DNA of 64,000 bases, from positions 248,001-312,000 of the forward strand of contig CAZBKM010000002.1 in NCBI GenBank assembly GCA_964492485.1, read 5' to 3'. Position 1 is the stretch's first letter, and the number at the start of each line of letters is the position of its first letter. The position numbers and the translations under genes are program-made. This document shows positions 61,368 to 64,000 of the stretch, one piece after another. The notes below the pieces were generated by a model, which was given only the letters and a program-made list of their open reading frames with translations, did no database searches and had not been told where the DNA came from. Source of the stretch: UBA5336 sp964492485. GTDB taxonomy: Bacteria; Pseudomonadota; Alphaproteobacteria; Caulobacterales; Hyphomonadaceae.

Positions 61368-62492
61368 ATGATCCGCGTCTTGCTCATTGCCCGTCACTTT
61401 CCGCCCCTCGTGTCTGGCGGCGCCCGCAGATCGCTTGCCATTCGAGATGGACTGACCCAGGCGGGTATTAGGGTCGACATCGTCGCGCCTTGCCTGTCCG
61501 GGGGAATGGAAGGTTTGACAGTTCCCCATCCGCACCCTGATCCGAGCCCCCGTGAAGGTGATCGGCAAGGCTTGCGAGACCGGCTCCGTCCATGGCTCTT
61601 CTGGCCGGACCCGGACATACGTTGGTCCAAGCGGGCTGCGCGGGCTGCCGCAAAGATGCTCCCTGCGCCAGATGTGGTCATTACGACGTCTCCCCCTGAA
61701 TCCATCCACGCCGCGGGGCGGATGATTCAGAAACGAACCAATGCCATCTGGATTGCCGACTTCAGGGATTCCTGGCTGGATGAACCCCTGGCGCCGTGGA
61801 GAACGACCCGGCTCCGCAGGCTCTGCGAGCGGGCATGGGCGAGACATGTCCTCCGGCGGGCCGATGCGCTCACCGTGGTCGACGAACGCTCCCGCGGTGA
61901 AGTGCAAGGGCTGCTTGATGCGTGCCACCAGGTGACGATTCTTGAGCAGCCCGCAGACCCACCCACAGAACGCGAAGCGTTCTGCAGTTCGACGCGCAAC
62001 ATCGTTCACACAGGGTCGTTTCGATTATCGGATCCCGATCGTGACATTGCCACGGCACTCCAAGCATTTGAATCGGCTTTCAGATCACGAACTGACCTTC
62101 GACTTCACCTTGTGGGTCGTCTCACAAACCAAGAAAGAAATAAGGTGGCTGCCTCGTCGGCGGCCAACGCCATCGTCCTGCATGATACCGTTGACCTTCA
62201 CACGGTAAGGAGAATGCAGGCTGGTGCCGATCTGGGCCTGATCGTGGCGGCGCCGGACACGAACGCCGTACCGGGCAAGCTCTTCGAATATGCGGCGGCG
62301 GGACTGCCTGTCGCGATACTGGGCGGCGGGGCATGGGCAAAGACCTTCAGCCGTGACAATGCTGACGCTGTCGCCATCATGACGGGGGCATCGGAGCCGA
62401 TCCGCCTGCCACCCCCCCTCACAGTCGAGGAATTTGGCGTCGCGTTGGCGACGCTGATAGAAGACACTCGCCGACGTCGCAGTCGACGCTGA
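61368..62492 (+). CDS. Glycosyltransferase, GT4-like
   Basis: This 374-residue protein has the N-terminal signature RHFPPLVSGGARRSLAIRDG of GT-B glycosyltransferases and, near the C terminus, PGKLFEYAAAGLPVAIL, which matches the donor-binding EX7E region of family 4. Parts of the gene are less GC-rich and have looser codon use than the housekeeping genes, suggesting a variable glycan locus. It is convergent with the next glycosyltransferase, 17 bp away. Donor and acceptor are unknown. Confidence 0.87.
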   Translation: MIRVLLIARHFPPLVSGGARRSLAIRDGLTQAGIRVDIVAPCLSGGMEGLTVPHPHPDPSPREGDRQGLRDRLRPWLFWPDPDIRWSKRAARAAAKMLPAPDVVITTSPPESIHAAGRMIQKRTNAIWIADFRDSWLDEPLAPWRTTRLRRLCERAWARHVLRRADALTVVDERSRGEVQGLLDACHQVTILEQPADPPTEREAFCSSTRNIVHTGSFRLSDPDRDIATALQAFESAFRSRTDLRLHLVGRLTNQERNKVAASSAANAIVLHDTVDLHTVRRMQAGADLGLIVAAPDTNAVPGKLFEYAAAGLPVAILGGGAWAKTFSRDNADAVAIMTGASEPIRLPPPLTVEEFGVALATLIEDTRRRRSRR

Positions 62493-62509
62493 AGCGCTGG
62501 ATAGGCCAT

Positions 62510-64000
62510 TCAGCCCTGGCGATCATTGATCCCCGAAATGGCTGACGTCCGCTCCTGCCACCTTTGTACCATTATCCGTACAATGCGCCTCCAACTCCAA
62601 CGGTCCGCGTACTGCCGAGCCGCGTGTCCCATGGCGCGCCGTCGCTCCTGGTCGGAAAGGAGAAGCGCGAGGACGCGGGCGAGATCGCGTGCATCACCCG
62701 GCCTTGCGGCCATCGCCGCACCTTCCGTCATGAACGGTTCGAGCGCCGGAAGATTGGATACGACGAGGGGACGGCCGGCAGCAGCCGCATCCGTGGGCTT
62801 CAAGGGAGCAACGATCCGGGTGGCGGGCGTATCGAGCCTGGGGACACAGTGGATGTCTATGGCAGCCGCCGCGACCCGCGTCTCCGCAGCATCAAGCGGC
62901 GGAACGAACGTCACCCAGTCCGCTGTTCCAGCCCGACTTTTGATGCGATCGAGATCGTCGCCACCGCCAATGATCACAAGTCTGTGCGGAAAGCCTCGCT
63001 TCTTAACGAGTTCACTCGCGGTGATCAGGACTTCAAGACCCTCATAGGCGGTTACGCTACCCAGGAATCCAATCACGGGTTCCTCGTCTGCTGCCCACTG
63101 CCGTCGAACCGCAGCGACATCGCAAGGTTTGGGCGCCTCGCTCTCCACGTCCGCGCCATTCGGGAGGTCCTCTACCAAGCTGGCTCCCTGTCGTATGGCC
63201 CACTGTTTGAGAGCTTGTCCGTTTGCAAAAACGCAGTCGGCCTGCCGCACAGCCTCCTTTTCAAGCGCGTCCTGCAATCTGTACCCTGCACCCTGCGCGA
63301 ACGCCGGCGAGACGCTCGCCCGCGTGTAATGCCAGAGTCCCCTCAACTCGTAGCTCCAGCCCAGAACTGTAGCGCGCGCAAGATGGGCTGCAACAAGCGC
63401 GCAAAGGTAGTTCGACGCGGCATGAATCCATCCGGGCCGCGTTAGCCGCGCAATTTCGAGGACCGCGATCAGGCGCGTATCAACATAGGATTTTGGACCA
63501 CGAACTTGTTCTCCCGCGGGTGCGGCCCCGTGATAGGTCACGCTGCCAATCGACCAGGACGACCCTGTCGGCGCATCAAGAACCGCAACATGAACGGTCC
63601 AACCTTCCGCCGAAAGTGCTGCCGCAATAGACTGGGTACGAAGCGCATAGCCGTTTTTCTTGTCAGGCAGGGCGTTGCGCACGATCATCAAGGCAACCGC
63701 GCGTGTTAACGATCCTGAGCGACCCGGACCCGGTTGCCGTTCGGAGGGGAAAAGGTGGCTTGGTGTCCTGGTGGCGAGTGCCATCTCGCTTGCAAGGCGA
63801 AGCAGATCTGTATCTGGAGGCACATCAGATTTCCGTTCGATCGCGGCGCAATCCAGTCTGGCCTTCACGGATTCCAGGGCTTTGCGGTCGAGCTTTGCAA
63901 GGTCCTCGGCCAACCGATCCGGCGCACCCCATTCGAGGCTTTCGGCAAGCCCCCTCCGCCGACGAAGCCTTACAAGCTCGCGCCCCAGCCGGACGAGCCT
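62510..64000 (-). CDS. Glycosyltransferase, 5' end beyond window
   Basis: The frame stays open from the right edge to the stop at 62510, giving 496 residues without the true N terminus. A charged helical N-terminal part (about 1-90, containing RLGRELVRLRRRRGL) precedes a GT-B core: NALPDKKNGYALRTQSIAAA, PVIGFLGSVTAYEGLEVL and LKPTDAAAAGRPLVVSNLPA. The first 90 or so visible residues have no clear family. A TTG at 63913 could be an internal start, but upstream sequence reads on without a stop, so the gene probably extends past 64000. Confidence 0.85.
   Translation of the reverse strand, partial: RLVRLGRELVRLRRRRGLAESLEWGAPDRLAEDLAKLDRKALESVKARLDCAAIERKSDVPPDTDLLRLASEMALATRTPSHLFPSERQPGPGRSGSLTRAVALMIVRNALPDKKNGYALRTQSIAAALSAEGWTVHVAVLDAPTGSSWSIGSVTYHGAAPAGEQVRGPKSYVDTRLIAVLEIARLTRPGWIHAASNYLCALVAAHLARATVLGWSYELRGLWHYTRASVSPAFAQGAGYRLQDALEKEAVRQADCVFANGQALKQWAIRQGASLVEDLPNGADVESEAPKPCDVAAVRRQWAADEEPVIGFLGSVTAYEGLEVLITASELVKKRGFPHRLVIIGGGDDLDRIKSRAGTADWVTFVPPLDAAETRVAAAAIDIHCVPRLDTPATRIVAPLKPTDAAAAGRPLVVSNLPALEPFMTEGAAMAARPGDARDLARVLALLLSDQERRRAMGHAARQYADRWSWRRIVRIMVQRWQERTSAISGINDRQG

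Overview
The window is a continuous stretch of high-GC chromosomal DNA from an alphaproteobacterium. The best fit is the Caulobacter/Maricaulis/Hyphomonas side of the class. This is inferred from the gene order ddl-ftsQ-ftsA-ftsZ-lpxC-bamD-recN-ligA, from a BamF (DUF3035) lipoprotein beside lspA and ileS, from a TipF-like degenerate EAL protein, and from CtrA-like and GTTC-N7-GTTC LexA-like sites in the expected promoters. There are no tRNA or rRNA genes, CRISPR arrays, transposases or phage genes.

Layout. 1-942: 5' part of a PhoR-like sensor kinase, cut by the window edge. 1188-7140: a three-gene RND efflux operon (outer-membrane lipoprotein, HlyD-type adaptor, RND pump). 7268-12348: an M13 peptidase lipoprotein, a lipoprotein of unknown function under a Fur-like palindrome, two small hypothetical genes and an SMP-30 protein. 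12495-15215: prmA and aminopeptidase P. 15268-37793: a long, almost wholly minus-strand housekeeping block. In transcription order it runs HAD phosphatase, MaoC hydratase, ribF, two YbjN-like paralogues, ileS, lspA, bamF, two M16 peptidases, ddl, ftsQ, ftsA, ftsZ, lpxC, bamD, recN, ligA. One plus-strand XRE regulator sits between bamD and lpxC. 37922-46817: accessory genes: a Kef-type antiporter, the TipF-like protein, a degenerate metallo-beta-lactamase-fold lipoprotein with a fumarylacetoacetase-family gene, a DUF262/DUF1524 protein, an SDR, a lipoprotein and a thioesterase. 46867-64000: a surface-glycan region with a mannose-1-phosphate guanylyltransferase, an unfamiliar nucleotidyltransferase-fold protein, glmS, cysD-cysNC, a SAF-domain dehydrogenase, a UDP-glucuronate-decarboxylase-like epimerase, ugd, a UDP-galactopyranose-mutase-like flavoprotein, a second epimerase, an RfbC-like epimerase and two glycosyltransferases. 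The last gene runs off the window.

How it works together. The minus-strand block couples lipoprotein processing, outer-membrane assembly, lipid A synthesis, septation and DNA repair. The right-hand third supplies activated sugars (GDP-mannose, GlcN6P, UDP-glucuronate, probably UDP-xylose) and activated sulfate, consistent with a complex and possibly sulfated surface polysaccharide.

The most unusual non-coding signal is a set of dispersed repeats. A 107-bp element with 8-bp terminal inverted repeats occurs twice, and each copy supplies the stop codon of the gene beside it. A related composite repeat carrying a strong hairpin sits about 30 nt upstream of two unrelated start codons.
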